Counted from the stretch's first letter, positions 32,993 through 45,353 are shown. The stretch is 64,000 nucleotides of DNA from Siphonodentalium dalli (GCA_032622095.1 CP136067.1:48093549-48157548), one strand, 5' to 3'. Notes: generated by a model from the letters alone, not told the origin. Numbers and translations are program-made.

Positions 32993-35582
32993 GCACCTAC
33001 ACGTAAATTGTCATAATGTGAAGAAACGTCGCATTATTTATTCGAGATTTTTGTAGGTTTCACCTCATTCTGCATTATTTCGAGAAACTGAACTGTTGAT
33101 ATTTATTTGAAAATGGTATAGATCAAGTGAATTATAACTGGCAAAACAATTCAATAAAAAATGTTAGATTTAATAAGAAAATACATGTGCCGGCAGCGTT
33201 CAGACATCGTGTGGTGAGGGGACCGAACTTTGTTTTGTAGCTTGCAGAGGAACATGACATTGGCTTACGTTACCGTGACTGACATTACAGGAAAATATCA
33301 AGATACTGTGCTAACATTTTTTCAAATAAACTTTCTCTTAAATTTACAGAAACTCAAATGATTTATTTGTACGGTATTAATGGTAGATAATTCAAAATAA
33401 TGTTAAGGCTAAATTTAAGCTAAGAACTGGCATGAAATATGTTTTGATGCAACTTGCACAAACTATGCGTGACCGACATTAATTTCATGACGTAACATTA
33501 CTCTATGAAAGAGACGATACTAGTATATTTCTAACAGTTCCAATCAAAATGAGTAATTACACCCTGTTGATAACAATCATATTTAATTATTTAAAGATGC
33601 ATAATCAAAATTAACGCTCCCAAATGACTATTTCTTTGGCTCGGTGGGAAAACACTTTTCTAGGCCTAATCCAGAATGGTGGGGTATTAAATAACATATT
33701 TGCAGGGAGGTATGCCTGAGTCTGTTGGTGGCCCGAATTTTTTTTACAACGTCATGCAAATAGATTCTCACTTGATATGCAGGGGCCATGCTGGGATATG
33801 TATAATTTGTTTTTGCAAAATTGGATGCATATACCAGTGCCATATAATAGTGTTTTATTTGGATCTATAAGCTTCTGAGTAGGTTACTGTATTTTTCCAC
33901 TATTGGTGAGTTACAATTTCCATTTAGCATTAATTATGGAATTTTACCAGGCATGAAGACTGAACATACTAGTACTCTCATCACACACTGACTTTACTAA
34001 GGGTGATATTTCCCCAGTCATACATGTACATGTATGAGTGATATCAGTATAGTTTAATGCAGTCTTAAATTTGGGAGGGTGGTGTTAAAAAATTAGGAGT
34101 GAACTCTTTTTTTCAGGTTTTGGGGTGGTGGGTATCGGAAAAAGCCAGATGCAAAAAAAAGGCATATATTCCTGCAAATATTCCAATAGCCACCCCCACC
34201 CCTGGCTGGCTAATAAACAATTTTATGCATTTCAGATTTGGCTCATGATAATCACTGGCAATAATAACATAGTAGTAGTGAATAATTTAAAGATGTGGAT
34301 GGACTTTGAAGTGGGTAATGCTGTTAAAATAGCTAGATTGTACAACCACCATCAACGGAAGTGGTATTAAAATATAGACACACTTTTTTCTTGTACACTT
34401 ACATCCATCGTAAGATTTGGTTATACCTCACACAAGTTGTCTATAACCTAACAGTGTGCTATGACCCTCAACCCCATTTTCCCCGTTTTATGTAAGCAGA
34501 TTATTACTTCTGCAGAGGCATATACAGTTCAAAATTCTTTTGCTGGAAAATAACTATATGTATACCTTTAATGCTGCACCAGCGCAGCTCCCGTCATGAA
34601 AAAGTAAAAGGTTATACTACATGTACATGTAGGTAAGAAATTCCACGGGGAAGGGTCGTAACATAGAGGGAGCTGCACAGGGGGTGGGGGTAAAGTTACA
34701 ATAAACCATCACATATAACACTCGATAAACTACTCCAATGTCCATTGTTTTGCTTATAGCTCAGTCTTTATGTGCTTTCGGACGAATGAAGTATGAACCA
34801 ATGCTCGACTCGCACAATGTGTGTAATGTCGTATTTCAGTCTTTTCACTTGAATCAGCTTAGTCTGGGCACTCGTATGGATTAACTTATTTTGAACAGGA
34901 GAAATCGTGCCAACAAAATCAATTGAGCATCTAGTATAGTTTTTATTAGACTGATCTCATTCATACCATCATTATACATAATGTATAGTATTAGGATATT
35001 ATTTAGGAATTTTTTTATAATTTGATTATTTCCACAACTGTTATTTCTAACTCATAAGTTAAAACCTATAACAAAGGCCATATATGCCTTTAAAACAATT
35101 TCAAATCATGAGTGATTGATTTGCATAAAAGTGTGCACCACGATTGTGCCAACTTATCACCAGGATGCACTCCATCATACATATCTGCATAAGATATGTA
35201 ATCATGAGGCATCATGTTTGTTTTACTTCTACCACATGTCATGTTTTTGTGCCTGTGGAGAGCACGTTCCAGCCGACGAGTTGATACCCCATTGGCCTCA
35301 CAGACAGAGACAATATGTGCATTAACTTGCTTTACTGTCTCATCCAGAGGCTTTTGTTGAGGTTCAAATCTTCAGCGGTAAACGTCGGTTCCACAGTCAA
35401 CTTCCTGGTTCTGATCAGATGGTCATTGTACATAACCAAATTTGAGTACACAACATTTGCGAATTTACATTTAATGTGTTCATTCTGTAATGAGTCTACA
35501 ATGACATTTATTTATTTAACTGTTGTATCATTTATAGCTTGTTTAGAATCAGTGTTAAAAGATATTTGTTTTTTATGCTGTG
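32993..35582. repeat. 2.6-kb direct duplication, copy 2
   Basis: The second copy is slightly shorter. A deletion of about 80 bp near 34411 removes sequence present at 31518-31590 in copy 1. It ends abruptly at gctgtg, followed by unrelated sequence. Confidence 0.9.
35090..35582 (-). pseudogene. SGNH-type hydrolase relic, copy 2
   Basis: In the second duplicate the minus-strand frame is continuous from VNAHIVSVCEANGVSTRRLE through RHKNMTCGRSKTNMM to YADMYDGVHPGDKLAQSW, because the indel that breaks copy 1 near 32425 is absent. The 5' half is missing at the duplication end (35582), so it cannot encode a whole domain. Confidence 0.55.
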
Positions 35583-35830
35583 GTCGACAGTCATTTTGGG
35601 GTGATTCGGCCAAAAAACATGCCGCCAGCAGCCATCTTGGATTCTACTCTTTTTATGACTAAATCTTTTAGCAAGGGCAACAGGTCTGATCATCATGAAA
35701 TTTGTCATGGCTGTTGAAATTGGAATGTAGATGGGAACGAGTCATTTTGGGGTCATTCGGACAAAAAACATGGCCACCAGCAGCCATCTTGGATTTTACT
35801 TTGTGTATGACTAAATCTTTACTGCTCATT
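35583..35830. repeat. Tandem duplication with a ccagcagccatcttgga word
   Basis: gtcattttggggt.attcgg, aaaaaacatg and ccagcagccatcttggat recur at 35591-35650 and 35741-35800. A related gccaccagcagccatctggg lies at 46280. Confidence 0.75.
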
Positions 35831-36708
35831 TTTTACACTCCTTTTTAATCTATCTATTCATTGCTTATCACTAAAAAATTACCTTCTTTACCAAGTTGAG
35901 CTACAGTGTCATTGACAATTTCATTTACCAAGCCAAATTTGGCTCATGTTTTAAAGATATATTATGGACTTGTTCTGTTATGTGAAACTGGTAAGTTAGT
36001 ATCCAGGCACGACACCAAATGAAAGAATGTAGCATTTTAGTGATTTTACTATCAAAGCCGAATATCTGCAGAATATCGACATTACCACTCTAAAGAAAAC
36101 ATCATCCGAACTACACTCAATTGTAAATATTCACATCTAGATACGCAACTATCAGCTATAAAGTTTCGAAAATGATTTCGGCATCAACAGTTACTGCATA
36201 TCATTACAGTACAGGGTGGAATAATATTACAGGTTGGAAAATGTCGCGTAACTGAATAATAGTACAGGGCGGAATAAACGTAGACTGGAAATATTAGTAC
36301 CATACATTGCCACAAAATGCACTATCTGACTGGTTTACTGATGCCATGTGACAGAAATAGTTTCGATGGATAGCCAGGTCTGTGAATCATCAGTGTGCTG
36401 ATAACTGTTTGTCAACAATCAGAGTTAATTTCTTTATGAATAACACAATTTAAGATTGGTGAATTATTTCTTTTTGTTAATTTAATAAACGTACAGGGCC
36501 AAATAATGATCGTACAGGTGGGAATTTTACCTCGATTTTGATCATCGTACATGTATGTTTATTAGGCACTCAAGAGTACTGGAGTGTTTCACATCACTTT
36601 AATAATTTACCAAACAAAATGCATTTGTTTATCAGGATCTTAATTCATCATCTGTTCACAGGATCCCTCAATTATTGGCTGAGAGTGATATATAAATGTA
36701 GCAGAGGT
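35831..36708. other. No gene seen
   Basis: AT-rich, with several gtacagggcggaataa-like words at 36210-36510. The last 50 bp are the left part of a 117-bp minisatellite unit. Confidence 0.45.
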
Positions 36709-37098
36709 TTAACCCTTTACCCAACAGAAGGGCCCTGTGCCAATGCATTCTCTTATATATGCGAGTCGACCATAGGTCGCCTCGCATATATAAGAGAATG
36801 CATTGGCTTAACACATTAAAAATTATAAAATTGTTAAAGAATGTAAGAAAAAATGGTAAAAAGTGTTAAAAAAAGATTTTGTTTAGGCCAATGCATTCTC
36901 TTATATATGCGAGGCGACCTATGGTCGACTCGCATATATAAGAGAATGCTTTGGCACAGGGCATAACTATAACCATCACAATGTGGTCAATGAGCCGGTT
37001 CCAATGATATCCATATTTGTATGGTTTTATTGAGACAGACCCAAGATATTTTAGGCTGTTGAAGCTTTATTTGGCCGGTTTGTTGGGTAAAGGGTTAA
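36709..37098. mobile_element. TTAA-flanked piggyBac-type MITE, copy 1
   Basis: 390 bp including flanking TTAAs. The termini are ttaaccctttacccaaca and its complement; CCC after TTAA is typical of piggyBac-superfamily ends. Inside are two 69-bp hairpins (gccaatgcattctcttatat / atgcgag...), one the reverse complement of the other, around an AT-rich linker. No ORF. It sits inside a unit of the 117-bp array, with TTAA on both sides. Confidence 0.9.
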
Positions 37099-39320
37099 TC
37101 AGATTGGAGGCATATCAAGATCAGGTTCAGTGCTACAGGTAAGTGACATAGAATTATCTCAGTCATTGAGAGAGACATATAGCAGAGACCGTTAATCAGA
37201 TTGCAGGCTTATGACGGATCATGTTCACTGTGACAGGTGGGTGAGATATAATTCTCTCTGTTATTGGCTGGTTTGCCCGTGACCGAGAGACATATATAGC
37301 AGAGACTGTTAATCAGATTGCAGGCTTATGACGGATCAGGTTTAACTGACAGGTGGGTGAGATATAATTATCTCTGTTATTGGCTGGTTTGCCCGTGACC
37401 GAGAGACATATAGCAGAGACTGTTAATCAGATTGCAGGCTTATTACGGATCAGGTTCACTGTGACAGGTGGGTGAGATATAATTCTCTCTGTTATTGGCT
37501 GGTTTGCCCGTGGCCGAGAGACATAGCAGAGACTGTTAATCAGATTGCAGGCTTATGACGGATTAGGTTCACTGTGACAGGTGGGTGAGATATAATTCTC
37601 TCTGTTATTGGCTGGTTTGCCCATGACCGAGAGACATATAGCAGACTGTTAATCAGATTGTAGGCTTATGACGGATCAGGTTCACTGTGACAGGTGGGTG
37701 AGATATAATTATCTCTGTTATTGGCAGTTTGCCCATGACCGAGATACATATATAGCAGAGACTGTTAATCAGATTGCAGGCTTATGACGGATTAGGTTCA
37801 CTGCGACAGGTGGGTGAGATATAATTCTCTCTGTTATTGGCTGGTTTGCCAGTGACCGAGAGACATATATATAGCAGAGCCTGTTAATCAGATTGCAGGC
37901 TTATGACGGATCAGGTTCACTGTGACAGGTGGGTGAGATATAATTATCTCTGTTATTGGCAGTTTGCCCATGACCGAGATACATATATAGCAGAGACTGT
38001 TAATCAGATTGCAGGCTTATGACGGATTAGGTTCACTGTGACAGGTGGGTGAGATATAATTCTCTCTGTTATTGGCTGGTTTGCCAGTGACCGAGAGACA
38101 TATATATAGCAGAGCCTGTTAATCAGATTGCAGGCTTATGACGGATCAGGTTCACTGTGACAGGTGGGTGAGATATAATTATCTCTGTTATTGGCAGTTT
38201 GCCCATGACCGAGATACATATATAGCAGAGACTGTTAATCAGATTGCAGGCTTATGACGGATTAGGTTCACTGCGACAGGTGGGTGAGATATAATTCTCT
38301 GTTATTGGCTGGTTTGCCAGTGACCGAGAGACACATATATAGCAGAGACTGTTAATCAGATTGCAGCCTTACCGGTATGACGGATTAGGTTCACTGTGAC
38401 AGGTGGGTGAGGTATAATTATCTCTGTTATTGGCTGGTTTGCCCGTGACCGAGAGACATATATAGCAGAGACTGTTAATCAGATTGCAGGCTTATGACGG
38501 ATCAGGTTTAACTGACAGGTGGGTGAGATATAATTATCTCTGTTATTGGCTGGTTTGCCCGTGACCGAGAGACATATATAGCAGAGACTGTTAATCAGAT
38601 TGCAGGCTTATGACGGATTAGGTTCACTGTGACAGGTGGGTGAGATATAATTATCTCTGTTATTGGCTGGTTTGCCCATGACCGAGAGACATATATCAGA
38701 GACTGCTAATCAGATTGCAGGCTTATGGCGGATCAGGTTCACTGTGACAGGTGTGTGAGATATAATTCTCTGTTATTGGCTGGTTTGCCCGTGACCGAGA
38801 GACATATAGCAGAGACAGTTTAATTGCAGGCGTATGACGGATCAGGTTCACTGTGACAGGTGGGTGAGATATAATTATCTCTGTTATTGGCTGGCTTGCC
38901 CGTGACCGAGAGACACATTGCAGAGACCGTTAATCATATTGCAGGCTTATGACGGATTAGGTTCACTGTGACAGGTGGGTGAGATATAATTCTCTCTATT
39001 ATTGGATGGTTTGCCCATGACCGAGAGACATATATAGCAGAGACTGTTAATCAGATTGCAGGCTTATGACGAATTAGGTTCACTGTGATAGGTGGGTGAG
39101 ATATAATTATCTCTGTTATTGGCTGTTTGCCCGTGACCGAGAGACATATATAGCAGAGACTGTTAATCAGATTGCAGCCTTACCGGTATGACGGATTAAG
39201 TTCACTGTGACAGGTGGGTGAGATATAATTATCTCTGTTATTGGCTGGTTTGCCGTGACCGAGAGACATATATATAGCAGAGACTGTTAATCAGATTACA
39301 GGCTTATGACGGATCACACT
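37099..39320. repeat. 117-bp minisatellite, about 19 units, partly as a 235-bp dimer
   Basis: The unit gttaatcagattgcaggctt / atgacggatcaggttcactg / tgacaggtgggtgagatata recurs every 114-121 bp (for example at 37191, 37308 and 37422). Between about 37640 and 38320 a two-unit block, marked by ttggcagtttgcccatgacc at 37721, 37956 and 38191, repeats three times. This indicates later amplification of a dimer. Confidence 0.95.
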
Positions 39321-40553
39321 GTTAATTTAAAATTTAACCTCGTCTCCCACCTTATATCGTTGCCATATGATAGCCTCAAAGCCTTCACATTCTCTGCGTA
39401 GTTTTCCCAGTTATTTGGCTTAATATATCTGACAAGAATCCATTATGGCGTGCGCACAAGGAGTAAACCTGAATTTTGCTTGTACATGTACTTCAGGCAC
39501 GCGATTCAGTTGGTTCCACACTCTCGAGTTTGTTAACAGGGGTATGGGGCATTTAATACATGTCATTACCCCCCCCCCCCGCGTTTTTGTTTACAAGATC
39601 ACGTTTAATTCTGTATTTTTTGTTTAGGCCTAGTTCCATGCTTCTGCTAGCACTTGTGTAAATAAACTTCATATTTAAAAAAAAATAACCAAACAAAGAA
39701 TGGCCAATCAGTTATTTTAAGCACTATATACTTTCACATGCTTTCAAGTTTGGCACAATACCATGATATACTAACTAGTATACAGTTTCCAACCAATTGG
39801 AGACCACCGTATAACCAACGACCCAGTGTCTAACCAAACGTCATTAGTGTGATCACCCAGTAAAAGAAAGTGTCTAACAAAATTAATCAAAAATAATTTT
39901 AATGTCAAATTCCATAACATTTGGCGAGATATTGCATTTCTACAGCGAATCAGCTGCGTTTTTGTGCAACTGAGAATCATGATGCAGAATCTCAGTGTTT
40001 CTATGCTAACCAAAATTATCAACAAGTAACACACACACTATAAAAAATTGTATTCACGTTTTTCGAGTTGAGCGATATGCGATGCCTAATTAACTTTTAT
40101 TAATAATTCACAGTGCAATACGAACAATAATTATCTTTCCATATGTGGCTAAACCTCCAGTAAATTGATGAAACAATCCAACTGAAAATATGTCTAACAT
40201 ATAACTGTTTTATGTCTTATATGTCTAACATATAACTGTTATGTCTTATATGTCTAACATATAACTGTTTTATGTCCAGGGTTGCTCTGGGAATTGAATT
40301 GTTATTCAGCACAATTAATTTAATAAATGAATTTGTCCTCCCATAGATAGAGTGTAATTGAACTCTTGAGACAAGCTGGGTGGAGGGAATAAAGTGGCGC
40401 CGAACAAAAAATTATTTGCAATTAAATTAATTACGCTTTAGCGCAATTACTTACATCTCTATCCAATTGTATTTATTCCACCAAAACTGAAGAAATAGTA
40501 ATTTGGGTGTATTAATTAAGTGTTACTATCTATAAACAATTACCTCTTGTAAT
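39321..40553. other. No gene supported; short tandem repeat
   Basis: A 29-bp unit tatgtctaacatataactgt occurs three times at 40191-40276, and a C-run lies at 39570. Otherwise no signal. Confidence 0.5.
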
Positions 40554-40778
40554 CTCATACTCATTCCTTTGATTTTCGCTGCCAACCTCTAACTCATAAT
40601 CACAATGGACACTATTGCACCCATCTTCCCCACATACAGTTATAATTCTCACAACTTACTTTCTCTGTGTCGCTCTGGCATTTGACACTAACCTTGATAT
40701 CGTCAACTTTACCCGCTTCATCGTACACATACCATTTTGAATTCATTTTTCTCACAAATGTCACTCTTATTCTCACAT
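40554..40778 (-). CDS. Unrecognised coding-like exon, possibly frameshifted
   Basis: The minus strand reads VRIRVTFVRKMNSKWYVYDE, then AGKVDDIKVSVKCQSDTEK. After a 4-base offset at about 40655-40662 it reads VVRIITVCGEDGCNSVHCDY and ELEVGSENQRNEYEITR to a donor (GAG|GTAATT) at 40554. Amino-acid composition and strand periodicity look like a small beta-rich domain. The 4-base offset (gtaa) may be an insertion; alternatively GAAA|GTAAGT there is a real donor and the lower part is chance. I recognise no family. It lies about 1.2 kb downstream of the SGNH exon on the same strand and could belong to the same gene. Confidence 0.3.
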
Positions 40779-41933
40779 CTTATTTTATCGTTCAGCATCG
40801 ACATCACATTCAGTTATGGATGGAAATATATATTTGATTTCTGCAATCGCAGATTTGGTGAGAAACGAGAATCGCTTGCTCTGCAGTAAATAAATAATTC
40901 GAATGGAACTCCCCGTCTCGTAGATTTATTGTAACATCAAAACGGTCCTTACTCGTTGATCAAAAGACAATACAATCTGTTTGAGAACCGTTTAACATCT
41001 AAATGTCACTGGACAGGACGAACATTATTAATACATTTAGACAGACGAACAATACAAACATACAATCATTTACAAGTCAGATCATGGATAATTTGATGCT
41101 GGTGTCTTCTCATTGATGCTAGAGGAGTGTCTGTTGTTTTGTGTACGTTATGTACTAGATGTATGTTGGAGGGATTGTGATAAGTTTGTCAGCTATAGCT
41201 TCTTCGGTGTGGGTTGAGATTTCAAAACAAGTCTAAAGTGAATTGCAATACCAGTACAAATACGATATCATTTCGTAGCAGGGGTGTGAATGTAAAATTA
41301 TCTGGATGGAATCATGAACACAGCCTGGTTGAAATAATACTGTGTGGCTATTGATGCCATGTATGCTCGGTGTTATGAATGTTCTGTATTGTGAGTTGGT
41401 AAAAAATAGCTAGTTGCCCTCGATGTAGTGAATTTCTAACCAAGTTCTATTCAGTATACGTAGAGATCGCAATGGGAATTTATATGCTAAATATAATTTT
41501 GTTCAAAATGACTTAAATCATGTTTTATATTTGTCTGAATATAAAAAAAGATTGAACTTTTCATCATAAAGTGTATTTCCGAGATATAAGATAGTTAAGA
41601 TATCACAGAATACGTATCAGCCTGTGAGGGTCCAATTGCTAGTGCTAACTTACCACTCACCCATATCTCTGTTTGATGATATTTTGTTATTTAAAATCAT
41701 GTCCAAGACCATTTAGAGGTATGGTGTAGATGTTTAGATTTTGTGGACGTATATTTACCAATTTAATCTGTGTGCCACACCCTGTTACTGAAACTTAAAG
41801 CATCTAATTAGGGCTTGGGGTGATTAAGTTTCGAATTTTAGTTCGTAATTATCATTAGTAATGTATTTCTGCACTATGGTGCTCCATGTGTATGGTTGAG
41901 GTGTGTATATAACTTCTGGCTCATCGTTGGTGT
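40779..41933. other. No gene seen
   Basis: AT-rich sequence without an evident repeat or sustained frame. Confidence 0.4.
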
Positions 41934-42895
41934 TTATGAACCGAGTGGTGAATTCACATATGCCTGCAATAAATATGCATCAGCTTTATCTTCACTCTGT
42001 TGTGTAGCATGCACCTTTAAAATTTCCTGGGTCAATCCTTTTATTTTGCCACCATCACGCACGCCGTATGTAATTTTAAAGTTTCTGAAGGGCTCACACA
42101 AATCAATGCATGGCTTAAGCAATCTGGCCATTGAGTCACCAGCTATAATGATGTGGATTTTCATCTGTAAAATATCAATATAATTTGTTTATTTCACTCG
42201 TTTAAATTATATATAGATAACATGTTGATTTGTTGTATTGGTGTAAATGTCTCATTGTGGATTAATTGTGGTTTTCGATAGGCGGTGAATCCAATATTGC
42301 TTCTATTTTCCGTATAAATAGACTAGTTTACATTATATACATGTACACCGAGCAGTGAATACAAACAACTAATACCTACCCAGTACACTCTGTACTCTTA
42401 ATAGTAGCTGTATTGAGGCAAAACAATAAGTATGTCCCCATAAGTTTTTTCAGTTTTTGTAGATTTAAGATGATGCTTTTATATTTGAACTTTCGTGTAC
42501 GTCCTTGATATTTAATACGGTCAATCTTAAATTATACGTTAACACAAGCCCAACATAAGAAGCGAATTTATGGGATATTGCTTTCTCAAATGAAGATAAA
42601 TTGATTTTAGGTCATTCTTAATAAATTGTGTTTAGCAACGTCAATGTTCATTTACTTTTTGTCGCCCGAACAAAAAAAATATTTATATCTGAGTGGGAGA
42701 ATCCATTTGGAATGGTTAAGCCTTAATGACTACTGATCATTTGTAAATATCTGTACACTTTAGGCCTCACAACAAACCTAATAATATTGGGTTCATTATA
42801 TTCCGATCATCACAATAGTAGGTCGATAAATAATTGCAATATACCTACTATAATACTCACTCTAGATGCCATGAAAATGCTTATTTGTATCATCG
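41934..42895 (-). CDS. SGNH-hydrolase N-terminus across two exons
   Basis: Exon one, 42895-42861 (35 bp), has a strong acceptor (tttattctctgcag|CG) and donor (AGA|GTGAGT) and reads MIQISIFMASR. Exon two starts at 42164 after attttacag and continues in phase: MKIHIIIAGDSMARLL, the block I GDS of SGNH hydrolases, then VRDGGKIKGL, the glycine of block II. After that either a donor (AAAG|GTGCAT, about 42018) or run-on to a TAA at 41934 ends it. In the run-on, ADAYLLQAYVNS replaces the usual GxND of block III. No block V exon was found downstream. The good splice sites suggest a spliced gene rather than a processed copy. Confidence 0.45.
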
Positions 42896-42950
42896 CTGCA
42901 GAGAATAAAAAATGGTCCCTCTTTATCCAGCCTTATAAATTAAATGGTGA

Positions 42951-43998
42951 TTAATATTTGTATTCTGATTTGGTCAAAAGCGTGTGTATCACTTTATAAA
43001 TTAAGTCTTGCCCCATCTTGTCTGTCTTTATTTTCTGTGACAAGCCTTGTTTCCGGTTCCTTTTGAAGCTTTCATGATGCTCTTCATAATTATTAAAATA
43101 ACCTTGACTTAAAACAATCCCGCAGCTTTGATGTAATGTTATAATGGTTCCACTGGTGACCATTCCAGTAGCCACTGGGGTATTACATTGCATCTTCTTA
43201 TTTGGACAAATGTCATTGTAGTAAAATAGAGGTTGCTCTACATTTCCCAAGGTAGCTGGTATTGGAACACCCGTTAATACGTTGGAAAGATATGCCCAAG
43301 AGTGTTCGATTAATTTCAGCTTAGCCATACCTGGGGCATAGGGCGTTATTTCATAAGGCATTATAAATAACGCATCTAATGAGCTATCTTTCCAGAGACG
43401 CCCCTTATAAATACTGTTCGTCCAAATCAGGACCACGGACAGTAACAATTTGTTAATTTTACAAACTTTCCCGAATGTCATTGACACCTGTTTCCACATT
43501 CAACTTATGATATCTGCACATACGATTCAATAGTGTAATCGGACCTGTTCTCGCAAAAGTAATATGATCCACATTTAGCCACTGTGTTAGTTTGTACCCA
43601 GGGATGGGGTAACCATGGTCCATATAATTTGACCTGTCATTCATTGGGAACACCCCCTTGCTGGTGTCTTCCCACTAACACTATTCATATTAGCTAAAAC
43701 TGGCAACATCACTAACAAACATGACTCCAAATTCAAGGACGTATCTAACTCTTGCACTGTAATAATGCTCGTCTTTATATGATGCTTTTTGGAGCTACTT
43801 TGGCTTCCACTAGACCCAGATATGCTTTTTTTTTGCACGCAATTTTGTGTTGGTGCCATCATTAATCTTGAGATTGTGTTTATAGATATTGTATGCTCTC
43901 TTTGAGTCAAAGGATTTGTCTATATGGTCCCTAATTTGACTCCGCGAATCACCACACGACTTCCCAACAGTACTACGGCGTTTAAAGCGGCCTCGCAC
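42951..43998 (-). pseudogene. Unrecognised ORF in alternating frames
   Basis: Four overlapping minus-strand frames (43998-43810, 43910-43641, 43653-43459, 43499-42951) read as one decayed protein of about 330 residues. It has a basic start, a Ser/Lys-rich linker, HGYPIPGYKLTQWLN, then a long open stretch with KDSSLDALFIMPYEITPYAP and EHSWAYLSNVLTGVPIPATL, and a basic helical end. The last frame alone is 182 codons, long for this AT-rich sequence, so it is probably real coding history. I cannot place it in a family. It ends 56 bp before the small SGNH exon on the same strand and may belong to the same unit. The breaks could be indels or unrecognised introns. Confidence 0.4.
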
Positions 43999-44502
43999 CC
44001 ATTCTGTTTTATATCAACACTAGCAGGTTAGCCCGCCACTGGCGGCATTCGTCCCATGGCTTTGTTCGAAAAAGCAGCCTTTTTAATTTTTTAATTGAAT
44101 TTTTTGTTTTTAAATTTTACCCGATTTATTTTGGTTTTTCAAGGAGTTAATTGTGCCTTTTTAATTTTGTTTTTCAATTTTACCCGATTTTTTTTTGTTT
44201 TTCAATGAACCCGTCCATGACACTTCCCGTATTTAGCAAGTTTGAGCTCAATCGGTTCGAGTCTATAAAGGACACACACATATATATGACACTTCCCGTA
44301 GGTAGCAAGTTTGAGCTCAATCGGCATTCCCTGGAATTTCCCAGTCACCAACGCGGCGTAATTTTGGTACATATATAGAGACCAATTGTCCATCGGCTGT
44401 CATGTGTAGTAAAGATGTCTTATAAGCCGACATTGTCGTGGGGATGCCCGTTCCTACACGCGTTTTCGATTCTATGAAGTACCCACATATATACACACAT
44501 AC

Positions 44503-44546
<44 letters not shown>

Positions 44547-45353
44547 GGAAGTCTCAAATTATATAGTAGATTGGCAGATTCCAGTAGTTTTATAACGGTA
44601 TATCTGGGGAGAAATCTGATGCTATATTCGTGATTATCTGGGATGATTTCGGTATATACCTTCGGTACCGAAGGTATATACTGTGAAAAAAAACAAAGCG
44701 CGCCATCCGTGCTCGCAGGGAATAAATTTCGAGCGATAACGTTTGCGTAAATACGAAATTGTGAGTGTTGGTTTGTAACCGGGATTTCTGAGAAGCATTA
44801 TGCCAATAACTACCCCTGACCTAAGTGTCATACATACTAACAATGATGTTGTAAGAGCTCCAATAAATCTCCCCGCATAGGCAAGCACTCAATGTTCCCG
44901 TATAACTCTGCAGATGCCAATAACGTTGAATGGGAAACAGACGCTCTTTATAGAGATGCGTCAAAAACAAACGCTCATTAAATAATCACTTGATTTGTGA
45001 TTAATCAAGAATCAATTAAATATTGCACTGGCTGTACTACAATCATTTGTCGATTGTGACTAATATACATATGTCAAATATGACGAAATCAATTCTGCAG
45101 AATCCATAATTATTATATAGAGCAGAATTCTAGAGAGAGAGAGAGAGGGATATATATATATATGCATATCATGATGATAGATAAACCATAATCTTCGAAT
45201 CGAAATTGTCGATGCAGTGGAAACGTCTGCGTCAGTTTCAGATTAAAAAAAAAATCGAAATTAGAACAAAACGGACGATCGTCTCATGCTATAACATTTT
45301 GTTTGTGTCTATTTCACCCATGTGGCATACATTCCAATGTACAATTACAATGT
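43999..45353. repeat. Simple repeats, a duplicated block and a palindrome; no gene
   Basis: atgacacttcccgta..tagc and aagtttgagctcaatcgg occur at 44217-44255 and 44287-44324. A (TA)n run covers about 44505-44543. (GA)n then (TA)n lie at 45134-45163. A perfect 30-bp palindrome lies at 44652-44681. Confidence 0.7.
44652..44681. repeat. Perfect 30-bp palindrome
   Basis: gtatataccttcggt followed directly by its exact complement, centred on GGTACC. It could extrude a cruciform or be a dimeric binding site. Confidence 0.95.

Noticed and set aside
44634-44888. 84-codon minus-strand frame
   Set aside because: No motif, the 30-bp palindrome lies within it, and it has no splice or start context.
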